Source of the DNA: Burkholderiales bacterium PBB6
Lineage (GTDB): Bacteria > Pseudomonadota > Gammaproteobacteria > Burkholderiales > Burkholderiaceae_C
Assembly (NCBI GenBank): GCA_002255925.1
Contig: NKIH01000003.1
Location: 186,001 to 250,000 of the forward strand
Length of the DNA: 64,000 bases
Reading direction: 5' to 3'
Positions within the stretch are counted from its first letter, which is position 1, and each line of letters begins with the position of its first letter. The position numbers were made by a program, and so were the translations under genes. This document shows positions 52,476 to 61,318 of this stretch, in pieces. A model generated the notes under the pieces. That model worked only from the letters and a program-made list of their open reading frames with translations. It was not told the DNA's origin and made no database searches.

Positions 52476-53495
52476 TCAGGGCACCATCACGGGCTGCACG
52501 CTGAAGACACGCGGATTCGCCGGATCAACCACCACCCGCACCCAATGGATGCTGGGGCTGCCAAAGGTTTGCAGCCGGGTGAAGTTGACCAGGGTCTTGC
52601 CCGGCGCATGCAGCGGCATGTCGAGCTTGAAGTAATGGGTGTCGCCGTGCACCATCAGCACCTGGCCCTTGTACTTGACCGTCTCGGCCGCCAGCACGGA
52701 CATGAAATTGCGATAGCCGCTGACCGACGCGGCCTGGCTCTCGTCCACAGACTCGGTCTCGGGCAAATCAAACCCCGGGTCGGCCTGGAACACCACCACC
52801 ACACCGATCAGGCCCGCCGCACGGGCCTTGGCAAAGCTCTCCTGCAGCCAGCGCACATTGGCTTCGTCGCGCGCCAGGAATTCGGCATTGCCGGCATCGC
52901 ACTGGGCCTGCTTGCGCGCACTCTTGTTGGTGCACTCCGCGGCGGACAGCACGAGGTTGTTGTTGCTGCCTGGAATGTTCAGCGTCACGAACATCACGCC
53001 GCCGCGCTCGAAGCGCTGGTTCTCCACATAGGCCTCGCCCGGCTTGCCCTGGGCTTCTGCGGGCAGGCGTTGCTGGCCAAGCGAGCCGGTCTGCGCGTAC
53101 ATCTTCTTGCGCAGGAAGCCCAGGCGCTCCAGCGCATCGAAGCCGCCGTTGTTCAGGCGGTGGCAATCGGTCCATTCGTTGTCGCCGGGCACGTAGAACA
53201 CCGGCTGCTTCAGGCTGTTGAACATGCCCAGGGCGTCGTCGAACACCTGGTCGTCGCAACGTGAGCTGCCGTCCTTGATATCGCCGTCGTAGATCGAGAA
53301 GGCGATGTCGGAGGCATTGATGCTGGCCAGCAGGGCCGGCATCTTGGGCGCGTCACCGGCCTTGGCATAGGGCATGTCGCCCCACAGGCCAAAGCTGAAG
53401 CTGCCCGGTGCGGCAGCCTGCGGTGCGGTGGCGCAGCCGGCCAGGGCCAAGGAGGCAGCAGCGGCTGCGAGAAGGCGAATCGACGTGGTCCACAT
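52476..53495 (-). CDS. Lipoprotein metallophosphoesterase-like protein
   Basis: This 339-residue protein starts at ATG 53495 with a lipoprotein signal (lipobox LAGC near residue 19). The mature part resembles calcineurin-like phosphoesterases. GDMPYA lies near the start, YDGDIKDGSS gives metal ligands, VPGDNEWTDCH is the GD/GNH-like motif and MVHGDTHYFKLD is the C-terminal GHxH-type site. It should hydrolyse a phosphate ester outside the cytoplasm. The substrate is unknown. The frame is open upstream, but the signal peptide fixes the start. Confidence 0.85.
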   Translation of the reverse strand: MWTTSIRLLAAAAASLALAGCATAPQAAAPGSFSFGLWGDMPYAKAGDAPKMPALLASINASDIAFSIYDGDIKDGSSRCDDQVFDDALGMFNSLKQPVFYVPGDNEWTDCHRLNNGGFDALERLGFLRKKMYAQTGSLGQQRLPAEAQGKPGEAYVENQRFERGGVMFVTLNIPGSNNNLVLSAAECTNKSARKQAQCDAGNAEFLARDEANVRWLQESFAKARAAGLIGVVVVFQADPGFDLPETESVDESQAASVSGYRNFMSVLAAETVKYKGQVLMVHGDTHYFKLDMPLHAPGKTLVNFTRLQTFGSPSIHWVRVVVDPANPRVFSVQPVMVP

Positions 53496-53631
53496 GGGTG
53501 TACATCCTGCAAGGTTCGGGGTTGCGGCGCACTGTGCGACAGCGGCGTGACATGGCCGTGACAGGCCACCCACGTACACTGCCGGGCCCGGTGCGCCTTT
53601 GCGCCGGCTGACCCGGACTGCTTCTTTCGCC

Positions 53632-54198
53632 ATGGCGCTCAAATCCACTGTTTTCAAGGCCAATCTGCAAATCGCGGACATGGACCGCGGCTTGTACGCC
53701 GATCACGCCCTGACCATCGCCCGCCATCCGTCCGAAAACGACGAGCGCATGATGATCCGCCTGCTGGCCTTTGCCCTCAGTGTGCCGGCCGACAACCTGC
53801 GCGGCGACCTGGAGTTCACTGCCGGCCTGTCTGACCCTGACGCGCCCGATCTGTGGCAGAAAGACCTGACCGGCGATCTGGTGCAGTGGATCGAAGTCGG
53901 CCAGCCCGACGACCGCCGCCTGATCAAGGCCAGCAGCCGCGCCGAAGTGGTGAAGCTGTGGGCCTTCAGCAGCGCCGTGCCGGTGTGGTGGCAAGGCATC
54001 GAGAACAAGCTGACGCGGCTGAGCAACCTCGAAGTCTGGCAAGTGCCGACCGACCAGAGCAAGGAGCTGGCACTGCTGGCCGAGCGCAGCATGCAGCTGC
54101 AGGTGACGGTGCAGGAGGGCCAGATCTGGGTGGGCAACAAAGACCGCTCGGTGGCGGTCGAGCCCAAGCCTCTGATGACCCAGCGCCCCAAGCGCTGA
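53632..54198 (+). CDS. yaeQ: YaeQ family protein
   Basis: This 188-residue protein matches YaeQ, starting MALKSTVFKANLQIADMDRG with the FKANLQ segment conserved. WQKDLTGDLVQWIEVGQPDDRRLIKAS and the C-terminal LTRLSNLEVWQ region are also typical (given as regions near residues 75-100 and 130-140). YaeQ has a PD-(D/E)XK nuclease-like fold but no proven activity; some copies suppress rfaH defects. It is cytoplasmic and stands alone, divergent from the phosphoesterase gene. Confidence 0.93.
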   Translation: MALKSTVFKANLQIADMDRGLYADHALTIARHPSENDERMMIRLLAFALSVPADNLRGDLEFTAGLSDPDAPDLWQKDLTGDLVQWIEVGQPDDRRLIKASSRAEVVKLWAFSSAVPVWWQGIENKLTRLSNLEVWQVPTDQSKELALLAERSMQLQVTVQEGQIWVGNKDRSVAVEPKPLMTQRPKR

Positions 54199-54334
54199 GG
54201 CTGCCCACGGCACAGAGCCTCTCCGGAGACGAGCGAGGCGGCGGCTGGCCTATCATCAGGTCACCAAAGTCGCCAGGTGAGCGCCACCCGCGCCGCCTGG
54301 CTTGTTCAACGCCACAAGCGACCGCCCTCTGCCC

Positions 54335-56497
54335 ATGATCCGCAATCCCCAGCGCCGCCGCGTTCTGCGCGCCGGCTTCGCCGCGCTGTCCGGCGCGAGC
54401 CTCCTGCCCGCTGCCATGTCGCAAACCACCCCTGCCGCTGCCCCCGCCACTGACGACCCCTATCTGTGGCTCGAAGACGTGGCCGGTGACAAGCCGCTGG
54501 CCTGGGTGCGTGAGCGCAATGCCGCCAGCCGCCCGGTGCTGGAAGCCCGCCCCGAATTCCAGCGCAACCGCACGCGCTTCAAGGAAATCCTCGACTCACG
54601 CGAACGCATTCCGTATGTGAGCCGCCAGGGCGACTTCCTCTACAACTTCTGGCGCGACCAGCAACATCCGCGCGGCCTGTGGCGCCGCACGACGCTGGCT
54701 GAATACCGCAAGGCCCAACCCAGCTGGGACGTGCTGCTCGATCTGGACGCCCTGGCCAAGGCCGAGGGCGAAAACTGGGTCTGGCAACGCGCCAACCTGC
54801 GCGGTGGTACGTCCACCCTCTGCCTGGTGTCGCTGTCACGCGGCGGCGCCGATGCCTCGGTGATCCGCGAATTCGACCTGGGCACCCGCCAGTTCGTGGC
54901 CGGTGGCTTCGCGCTGCCGGAAGCCAAGTCGGACCTCGACTGGCTGGACGACGACACGCTGCTGGTGGCCACCGACACCGGCCCGGGCTCGATGACCGAT
55001 TCAGGTTATGCCCGCACCATCCGACTGTGGAAGCGCGGCACGCCGCTGAGCGCGTCGACGCTGATCCATGAAGTGCGCCAGACCGACATGGTGGCCACCG
55101 CCGTGGTTGACCACACGCCCGGCCACAAGCGCGTGGTGCTGGGCCGCATGATCGACTTCTACACCAGCGAGGAAGGCCTCTGGGAAAACGGCAAGCTGAC
55201 GCCGCTGGACAAGCCGATCGATGCCCGCGTGAACTTCTGGGCCGAGCGCATGCTGATCAGCCTGCGCAGCGACTGGACCGTGGCCGGCAAGACCTGGCCG
55301 CGTGGCTCGCTGCTGGTGACCAATGCCGCGGCCTACCTGCGCGGCGAGCGCAATTTCGAGGCCGTGTTCACGCCCACGGCCACGCGCTCGCTCACCGGCT
55401 ACACCACCACCCGCACCCATGTGCTGCTGAACGTGCTGGACAACGTGGCTGGCCGCGCCGAGGCGCTGAGCCCGAACGCGGCAGGCCAGTGGGTCAAGCG
55501 CGACATTCCGGCGCCCTTCCCCGGCACGCTGTCGATCGCCAGCTGGCATGACCCGCTGGTGGCCAATGACGCGCTGGCGGAAACCTTCACGGTCAGCTAC
55601 ACCGACTTCGTCACGCCGGATTCGCTCTACCTGGGCAACACCGGCGGCGCCACGCTGGAGAAGCTGAAGTCACGTCCGGCGTTCTTCGATGCCAGCGGCC
55701 TGGTGGTAGAACAGCAGTTCGCCAAGTCGAAGGACGGCACCCGCGTGCCTTACTTCGTGGTGCGTCCGAAGGGTGCGCCGCTCGACGGCACCAACCCGAC
55801 GATCCTGTACGGCTACGGGGGCTTCGAGGTGTCGATGAACCCGTGGTACTCGGCCGGCTACGGCGCCGGCTGGTTCGCCAACAAGGGCGTGCTGGTGGTG
55901 GCCAACATCCGCGGCGGTGGTGAATACGGCCCCGGCTGGCACCAGGCGGCCGTCAAGGCCAACAAGCAGCGCAGCTACGACGACTTCATCGCCGTGGCGG
56001 AAGACCTGATCGCCCGCAAGATCAGCAGCCCGAAGCACCTGGGCATCATGGGTGGCTCGAATGGCGGCCTGCTGATGGGCGCCATCACCACCCAGCGCCC
56101 GGACCTGTTCAACGCCGTGGTCTGCCAGGTGCCGCTGCTCGACATGAAGCGCTACCACCTGCTGCTGGCTGGTGCGAGCTGGATGGCCGAGTACGGCAAC
56201 CCCGATGTGCCGGCCGAGTGGGCCTACATCTCGAAGTACAGCCCGTACCAGAACGTCAAGCCCGGCGTGAAGTACCCGAAGATCTTCTTCGTGACCTCCA
56301 CGCGCGACGACCGGGTGCACCCGGGCCACGCGCGCAAGATGGCCGCCAAGATGATCGCCCAGGGCCACGAGGTGCTGTACTACGAGAACATCGAAGGTGG
56401 CCACGGCGCCGCTGCCGACAACTCGCAGGCCGCTGACCGCCAGGCGCTGGAATTCGCCTTCTTCGCCCAGCAGCTGGGTCTGAAGGTGAAGGGCTGA
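54335..56497 (+). CDS. Prolyl oligopeptidase (S9A) with Tat-like signal
   Basis: This 720-residue serine peptidase cleaves oligopeptides after proline. ATG at 54335 gives a twin-arginine-like signal (NPQRRRVLRAGFAALSG, hydrophobic core, cleavage near AAMSQ), so it should be exported folded. A seven-bladed propeller fills residues about 90-440 and the hydrolase domain the rest. The triad is Ser575 in MGGSNGGLLMG, Asp in STRDDRVHPGH and His in EGGHGAAAD. A GNAT gene starts 3 nt after its stop, so the two are cotranscribed. Confidence 0.92.
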   Translation: MIRNPQRRRVLRAGFAALSGASLLPAAMSQTTPAAAPATDDPYLWLEDVAGDKPLAWVRERNAASRPVLEARPEFQRNRTRFKEILDSRERIPYVSRQGDFLYNFWRDQQHPRGLWRRTTLAEYRKAQPSWDVLLDLDALAKAEGENWVWQRANLRGGTSTLCLVSLSRGGADASVIREFDLGTRQFVAGGFALPEAKSDLDWLDDDTLLVATDTGPGSMTDSGYARTIRLWKRGTPLSASTLIHEVRQTDMVATAVVDHTPGHKRVVLGRMIDFYTSEEGLWENGKLTPLDKPIDARVNFWAERMLISLRSDWTVAGKTWPRGSLLVTNAAAYLRGERNFEAVFTPTATRSLTGYTTTRTHVLLNVLDNVAGRAEALSPNAAGQWVKRDIPAPFPGTLSIASWHDPLVANDALAETFTVSYTDFVTPDSLYLGNTGGATLEKLKSRPAFFDASGLVVEQQFAKSKDGTRVPYFVVRPKGAPLDGTNPTILYGYGGFEVSMNPWYSAGYGAGWFANKGVLVVANIRGGGEYGPGWHQAAVKANKQRSYDDFIAVAEDLIARKISSPKHLGIMGGSNGGLLMGAITTQRPDLFNAVVCQVPLLDMKRYHLLLAGASWMAEYGNPDVPAEWAYISKYSPYQNVKPGVKYPKIFFVTSTRDDRVHPGHARKMAAKMIAQGHEVLYYENIEGGHGAAADNSQAADRQALEFAFFAQQLGLKVKG

Positions 56498-56500
56498 TCG

Positions 56501-56815
56501 ATGCCTGAGGCCAACCCGCTCACCACGGCGCTTGCTGCAGCGCTCAGCATCACCCACGACACCACCGCAGGGCGGTTTGGTGCGGTGGTGGACGGGCTGG
56601 CCTGCGAATGCGACTACCGCCTGCAGGGCGGCGTGATGTGGCTCACCCACACCGGCGTCCCTGCGGCGCTGGGTGGGCGTGGCATCGCCGCTGCGCTGGT
56701 GAAGGCCGCGCTCGACTGGGCCCGTGCCCAGGGCCTGAAGGTGCAGCCCCAATGCAGCTACGTGGCGGTCTACATGCGCCGCCACCCCGAGACCCAGGAC
56801 CTGCTGGCCCCCTGA
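56501..56815 (+). CDS. Small GNAT-type acetyltransferase (Acetyltransf_CG/YjdJ-like)
   Basis: This 104-residue protein has the shortened GNAT fold of the YjdJ group. MWLTHTGVPAALGGRGIAAALV contains the acetyl-CoA-binding loop (near residues 45-65), and CSYVAVYMRRHPE is the typical C-terminal block. The acceptor substrate is unknown; some relatives act on proteins or metabolites. It lies 3 nt after the prolyl oligopeptidase gene, an operon-like arrangement, though a functional link is not evident. Confidence 0.9.
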   Translation: MPEANPLTTALAAALSITHDTTAGRFGAVVDGLACECDYRLQGGVMWLTHTGVPAALGGRGIAAALVKAALDWARAQGLKVQPQCSYVAVYMRRHPETQDLLAP

Positions 56816-56845
56816 ACGCCTAAGCGGCCGCTCAGGCGCATGCGC

Positions 56846-56851
56846 TAAGCT
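56846..56851 (+). promoter_or_regulatory. -10-like hexamer 7 nt before the CDF ATG
   Basis: TAAGCT ends 7 nt before the ATG at 56859, and no Shine-Dalgarno is visible. It is a poorer -10 match than those before mgsA and the flavin monooxygenase gene. Confidence 0.3.
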
Positions 56852-56858
56852 GCCCGCC

Positions 56859-57824
56859 ATGCCTTTCGAGAACCTCTCCGACGATCCGGAGCACAGCCTC
56901 CACTCCGCCGCCGAACGCACCGCCGCCGGCCGCCGCAGCACCTGGGTGAGTGTGGCGGTGAACGTGCTGCTGACGGCCCTGCAGATCAGCGTCGGCCTGC
57001 TCACCAAGTCGCAGGCCCTGGTGGCCGACGGCATCCATTCGCTGTCTGACCTGATCGCTGACTTCGTGGTGCTGCTGGCCAGCCACCACAGCCAGAAAGA
57101 CGCCGACGAAGACCACCCCTACGGGCACCAGCGTTATGAAACCGCCGCCTCGCTGGTGCTGGGCGCGCTGCTGCTGGCCGTGGGTGGCGGCATGCTGTGG
57201 TCGGCCTTCCTGAAGCTCGAGAACCCCGACAGCGTGCCCATCGTGCACGTCACCGCACTGTGGGTGGCGGCCGGGGCACTGGTCGCCAAGGAACTGCTGT
57301 TCCGCTACATGCTGGCGGTGGCCAAACGCGTCAAATCGAGCATGCTGGTGGCGAACGCCTGGCATGCCCGCTCTGATGCGGCGTCATCGCTGGTGGTGGG
57401 CCTGGGCATCATCGGCAACCTGGCCGGCTACCCGATCCTCGACCCCATCGCCGCGCTCATCGTCGGCTTCATGGTGGCCCGCATGGGCTGGGAGTTTGGC
57501 TGGGACGCGCTGCATGACTTGATGGACCGCGCGGTGGACGACGAAGAGGTGCAGGCCATTCGCAGCACGCTGGCCGGCAGCCCCGGCATTCTGGGCGTGC
57601 ATGACCTGCGCACCCGCAAGATGGGCGACATGATCGTGGTCGACGTGCACCTGGAGGTGGACGCGCAACTCACCGTGGAGGCCGGCCACGACATCGCCGT
57701 GGAAGCCCGCCAGCGCGTGCTGCAACGCCACCGCGTCATCAACCTGATGACCCACGTCGACCCCTTCCGCCGGCCTGACCGCGACCACGCCACCCCGGCG
57801 CCGGCCACAGGCACCCAGGCCTGA
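56859..57824 (+). CDS. Cation diffusion facilitator family transporter
   Basis: This 321-residue protein has about five to six membrane helices in residues 25-215 and a cytoplasmic C-terminal domain. Metal-binding motifs are visible: ALVADGIHSLSDLIADFVV in helix 2, with two aspartates, and NAWHARSDAASSLVV in helix 5. It should export Zn, Fe, Mn or related divalent ions in exchange for protons. HDLRTRKMGDMIVVDVHLEVD is the C-terminal metal-binding domain. The metal cannot be told. It may be read from a leaderless mRNA. Confidence 0.94.
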   Translation: MPFENLSDDPEHSLHSAAERTAAGRRSTWVSVAVNVLLTALQISVGLLTKSQALVADGIHSLSDLIADFVVLLASHHSQKDADEDHPYGHQRYETAASLVLGALLLAVGGGMLWSAFLKLENPDSVPIVHVTALWVAAGALVAKELLFRYMLAVAKRVKSSMLVANAWHARSDAASSLVVGLGIIGNLAGYPILDPIAALIVGFMVARMGWEFGWDALHDLMDRAVDDEEVQAIRSTLAGSPGILGVHDLRTRKMGDMIVVDVHLEVDAQLTVEAGHDIAVEARQRVLQRHRVINLMTHVDPFRRPDRDHATPAPATGTQA

Positions 57825-57846
57825 TCAAACCCCGCGCATCACCCCC

Positions 57847-58434
57847 ATGCACCCACTCCTGCAGAACAACCAGTTCCTCGTTCGTGAACATGTCGGCCTG
57901 TTCAAGGCGGCCAGCAATTTCGACATCCTCGATCCGCGCACCGGCGCCACGGTGCTGCACTGCCGCGAGCCCGAGCTGGGTTTCTTCACCAAGCTGCTGC
58001 GCTTCACCGATTACAAGCGCATGACGCCGTTCGATGTGCGCCTGACCACGCCCGAAGGCCAGCCGGTGCTGCGGGTGAAGCGCGGCGTCTCGCTGCTGCG
58101 CTCGACGGTGGATGTGCTGGACGAGCGCGACCAGGTCGTCGGCCACTTCAGGCAACGGCTGCTCTCCATCGGCGGCAAGTTCGATGTGATCTCGCCGAGC
58201 GGCCAGGAGTTGTGCACCTTGCAGGGCAAGTGGACGAGCTGGGAGTTCCGCTTCCTGCGCGGAGAGCGCGAGCTGGCGCTGGTGTCCAAGCAATGGGCCG
58301 GGCTGGGCAAGGAGCTGTTCACCAGCGCCGACAACTACATGCTGAGCATCCAGCCGGCCGTGCCGGCGAATGACCCGACACGGCTGCTCATCGTGGCCGC
58401 CGTGCTCTGCATCGACATGGTGCTCAAGGAGTGA
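57847..58434 (+). CDS. Phospholipid scramblase/LURP-one-like protein
   Basis: This 195-residue protein resembles the bacterial branch of the scramblase/LURP-one superfamily, a twelve-strand beta barrel around a central helix. It starts HPLLQNNQFLVREHVGLFKAA. The VLRVKRGVSLLRSTVDVLDERDQVVGHF segment (residues about 77-104) and the closing hydrophobic helix LLIVAAVLCIDMVL are typical. Function is unknown in bacteria; membrane or ligand binding is suggested for relatives. It follows the cation-efflux gene by 22 nt, so the two may form an operon. Confidence 0.75.
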   Translation: MHPLLQNNQFLVREHVGLFKAASNFDILDPRTGATVLHCREPELGFFTKLLRFTDYKRMTPFDVRLTTPEGQPVLRVKRGVSLLRSTVDVLDERDQVVGHFRQRLLSIGGKFDVISPSGQELCTLQGKWTSWEFRFLRGERELALVSKQWAGLGKELFTSADNYMLSIQPAVPANDPTRLLIVAAVLCIDMVLKE

Positions 58435-58452
58435 GCACCCTGCAGTGCCGGC

Positions 58453-59445
58453 TCACAGCGTGAGGATGCTGCAGCCGGTGGTGTTGCGCGCTTCCAGGTC
58501 GCGGTGAGCCTGGGCCACGTCGGCCAGCGGGTAACGCTGGTCGATGCGGATCTTCACCATGCCCGAGGTGACCATGCCGAACAGGTCATCGGCCATCTCC
58601 TGCGTGCGCTCGCGGGAGGCGATGTGGGTGAACAGCGTGGGGCGGCTCACATACAGGCTGCCCTTGGCGGCCAGCACGCCGATGTCCAGCGGCGGCACCT
58701 TGCCCGAGGCATTGCCATAGGTGGCGATCAGGCCGAAGGGCTGCAGGCAGTCGAGCGACTTCATGAAGGTGTCGGCGCCCACCGAGTCATAGACCGCCTT
58801 CACACCCACGCCGCCGGTGATCTCCTTCACCCGCGCCACGAAGTCTTCGGTGCGGTAGTTGATGGTGTGGCTGGCGCCCATCTCGCTGGCCAGCGCACAC
58901 TTTTCATCGCTGCCGGCCGTGCCGATGAGTTGCAGGCCCATGGCGCGCGCCCACTGGCAGGCGATCAGGCCCACGCCACCGGCCGCGGCATGGAACAGCA
59001 CGAAATCACCGGCCTTCAAGCCGCCCTGCGGCTGGGTGCGGCGCAGCAGGTACTGCACGGTCAGGCCCTTGAGCATCATCGCGGCGCCTTCGTCGAAGCT
59101 GATGGCGTCGGGCAGCTTCACCACGCATTTGGCCGGCATCACGCGGCGCTCACAGTAGCTGCCGGGCGGGTTGCTGGCATAAGCGGCGCGGTCGCCCACG
59201 GCCAGGTGCATCACGCCCTCACCCACGGCTTCGATCACGCCAGCGCCTTCCATGCCCAGCGACAAGGGCAGCGCGTTCGGGTACAGGCCCGTGCGCTGGT
59301 ACACGTCGATGAAGTTCAGACCCACCGCGTGATGGCGGATGCGCACCTCGCCCGGGCCGGGCTCACCCACCGGCAGCTCCACCAGGTGAAGTTGCTCCGG
59401 GCCACCAAAGGCGGCGATCTGGACAGTGCGGCTGGTGAGGGTCAT
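58453..59445 (-). CDS. qorA: NADPH:quinone oxidoreductase (zeta-crystallin type)
   Basis: This 330-residue medium-chain dehydrogenase/reductase lacks zinc ligands, as expected for quinone oxidoreductases. The NADPH-binding region is FHAAAGGVGLIACQWARAMG near residue 150, and the N-terminal EGAGVIEAVGEGV follows family form. It should reduce quinones by one electron. A convergent gene ends 19 nt away. No regulator is adjacent. Confidence 0.93.
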   Translation of the reverse strand: MTLTSRTVQIAAFGGPEQLHLVELPVGEPGPGEVRIRHHAVGLNFIDVYQRTGLYPNALPLSLGMEGAGVIEAVGEGVMHLAVGDRAAYASNPPGSYCERRVMPAKCVVKLPDAISFDEGAAMMLKGLTVQYLLRRTQPQGGLKAGDFVLFHAAAGGVGLIACQWARAMGLQLIGTAGSDEKCALASEMGASHTINYRTEDFVARVKEITGGVGVKAVYDSVGADTFMKSLDCLQPFGLIATYGNASGKVPPLDIGVLAAKGSLYVSRPTLFTHIASRERTQEMADDLFGMVTSGMVKIRIDQRYPLADVAQAHRDLEARNTTGCSILTL

Positions 59446-59551
59446 GCAGGTACTCCGGATGGGGTTGGATCAGGTCATGTATCGTGCCAGCGATGGGGTG
59501 GCCTTGTGCATCGCGGGATACCCGCTGCCGCCGCCCATTCAAGCCAGCACC

Positions 59552-60463
59552 ATGAACCAGTCCCTGACGCCGCGCATTGCCTTTTTGCTCACCCTGCCCC
59601 CGCTGTTGTGGGCCGGCAATGCCATCGTCGGCCGGCTGGCCGTGGGCGCCGTGCCGCCGGTGGCTCTGAACATGGCGCGCTGGGCACTGGCCTTCGTGCT
59701 GCTGTATCCGCTGGGCAAGGCCGCGCTGTCGGACTGGGGCGCGCTGAAGGCCCGCTGGCGCTACCTCAGCCTGCTGGGCCTGCTCGGCATGGGCAGCTAC
59801 AACGCCCTGCAGTACCTGGCGCTGCACACCTCCACGCCGCTGAACGTGACGCTGATTGCCGCCAGCTCGCCGGTGTGGATGCTGGGCATCGGGGCGCTGG
59901 TGTACGGCGTACGGCCGCGTGCGCAGGACGTGGCCGGCGCGGTGCTGTCGCTGCTGGGTGTGGCGCTGGTCATTGCGCGCGGCCAGCCAGCCCGCCTGCT
60001 GGACCTGCACTTCGTGCCGGGCGATCTGCTGATGCTGCTCGCCATCCTCAGCTGGGCCGCCTACAGCTGGCTGCTGGCCAAGCCGCCCGCCAACATGCAG
60101 GGTGCACAACGCCCGGCCTGGGACTGGGCCGGCTTCCTGCTCGTGCAGACCAGCTTCGGCCTGGTCTGGTGCGGCGCCAGCGCGGGCCTGGAGGCCGTCA
60201 TCACGCAGCCTGAATGGCACTGGACACCCTGGGTGCCCGCCATCCTGCTCTACGTGGCCGTCGGCCCTTCACTGATCGCGTACCGCTGCTGGGGCCTCGG
60301 CGTGGCCACCGTCGGGCCGGCCGTGGCGGGCTTCTTTGGCAACCTCACGCCGGTGTTTGCGGCCATGCTGTCGGCGGCCATGCTGGGCGACGCACCGCAG
60401 TGGTTCCACATGGCTGCTTTTGGGCTCATCGTGGCAGGCATCCTCGTGTCATCCCGACGTTGA
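59552..60463 (+). CDS. EamA-family (DMT) transporter
   Basis: This 303-residue protein has ten hydrophobic helices in two five-helix repeats, the standard drug/metabolite transporter layout. It starts MNQSLTPRIAFLLTLPPLLW, with a GRLAVGAVPPVALNMARW segment in the first repeat. The substrate is unknown; many relatives export amino acids or metabolites. It is followed after 52 nt by a diguanylate cyclase gene. A second EamA gene lies at 62131-63051. Confidence 0.92.
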   Translation: MNQSLTPRIAFLLTLPPLLWAGNAIVGRLAVGAVPPVALNMARWALAFVLLYPLGKAALSDWGALKARWRYLSLLGLLGMGSYNALQYLALHTSTPLNVTLIAASSPVWMLGIGALVYGVRPRAQDVAGAVLSLLGVALVIARGQPARLLDLHFVPGDLLMLLAILSWAAYSWLLAKPPANMQGAQRPAWDWAGFLLVQTSFGLVWCGASAGLEAVITQPEWHWTPWVPAILLYVAVGPSLIAYRCWGLGVATVGPAVAGFFGNLTPVFAAMLSAAMLGDAPQWFHMAAFGLIVAGILVSSRR

Positions 60464-60515
60464 CCGCAGGCCCTTACGGATTACAGTCAGCGGGCTGTAT
60501 GCCGATAAGGTTCCC

Positions 60516-61292
60516 ATGACGTCCCCTGCCAATCCTGCTGTGTCGAACACCCCGTTGCTGACCTCGGGGGCAGACGCACGACCGGTGGCGTGGCGAACCT
60601 GGTCACTGGCCTGGCTGGGCCTGGCGATTCCCACCGCCATCATCGCCAGCCTGGCCAACCCGTGGCTGTGGATGCTGGTGATGGTGTGGCTGGCCCTGAG
60701 CGTGGCCCTGGCCCTGGGCCTGGTGCGCCACATTGACCTGCTGCACGGCCAGGTTGCCGATTACGCGGCGCGGCTCGAATCAGCCCGCGAGCGCATCGAC
60801 AGCCTCGCCACCCGGGATGAACTCACCGACGTGTGGAACAAGCGCCAGCTGATGGAATTGCTGGAGCAGCATGCCGCACAAACCCGCCGCAGCGGCTCAC
60901 CGCTGTGCCTGGCGCTGCTCGACATCGACCACATGCGCAACATCAACGCGCAGCACGGCGAGCGCGTGGGCGATGAAGTGCTCAAGCGTTTTGCCAAGGC
61001 CGCACAGGCCGCCCTGCGCAACAGCGATTTCCTCGGCCGCATCGGCGGCGATGAATTCCTGCTCGTCTTCCCGGCTTCATTGCCGGCCGAAGCCGAGGTG
61101 GCCTTGAACCGCCTGCGCGGCGCCCTGGCCACGCTGCCCCTGGCCGATCTGGCGCCGGGGCTGACGCTCACCTGCTCAGGCGGGCTGGTACGGCTGACGC
61201 CGACCGAAACGCTGGATGCGGCCATCGGCCGTGCCGATGAAGCGCTGGGCAAGGCGGCCACCGCAGGCCGCAACCAGATTCACCAGGGCTGA
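60516..61292 (+). CDS. Membrane diguanylate cyclase (GGDEF), short form
   Basis: This 258-residue protein has two adjacent membrane helices (about residues 25-70), a short coiled coil and a complete GGDEF domain. The active-site loop is RIGGDEFLLVF, and RNSD five residues before it is an I-site for product inhibition. ATG at 60516 has AAGG 6 nt upstream. With almost no periplasmic part, the input signal is likely from the membrane or from partner proteins. It should raise cyclic di-GMP. It is the second such enzyme in the window, unlike the one at 5670-6887. Confidence 0.92.
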   Translation: MTSPANPAVSNTPLLTSGADARPVAWRTWSLAWLGLAIPTAIIASLANPWLWMLVMVWLALSVALALGLVRHIDLLHGQVADYAARLESARERIDSLATRDELTDVWNKRQLMELLEQHAAQTRRSGSPLCLALLDIDHMRNINAQHGERVGDEVLKRFAKAAQAALRNSDFLGRIGGDEFLLVFPASLPAEAEVALNRLRGALATLPLADLAPGLTLTCSGGLVRLTPTETLDAAIGRADEALGKAATAGRNQIHQG

Positions 61293-61318
61293 AGCCAACC
61301 CGGTCAGAACCCGCCGGG

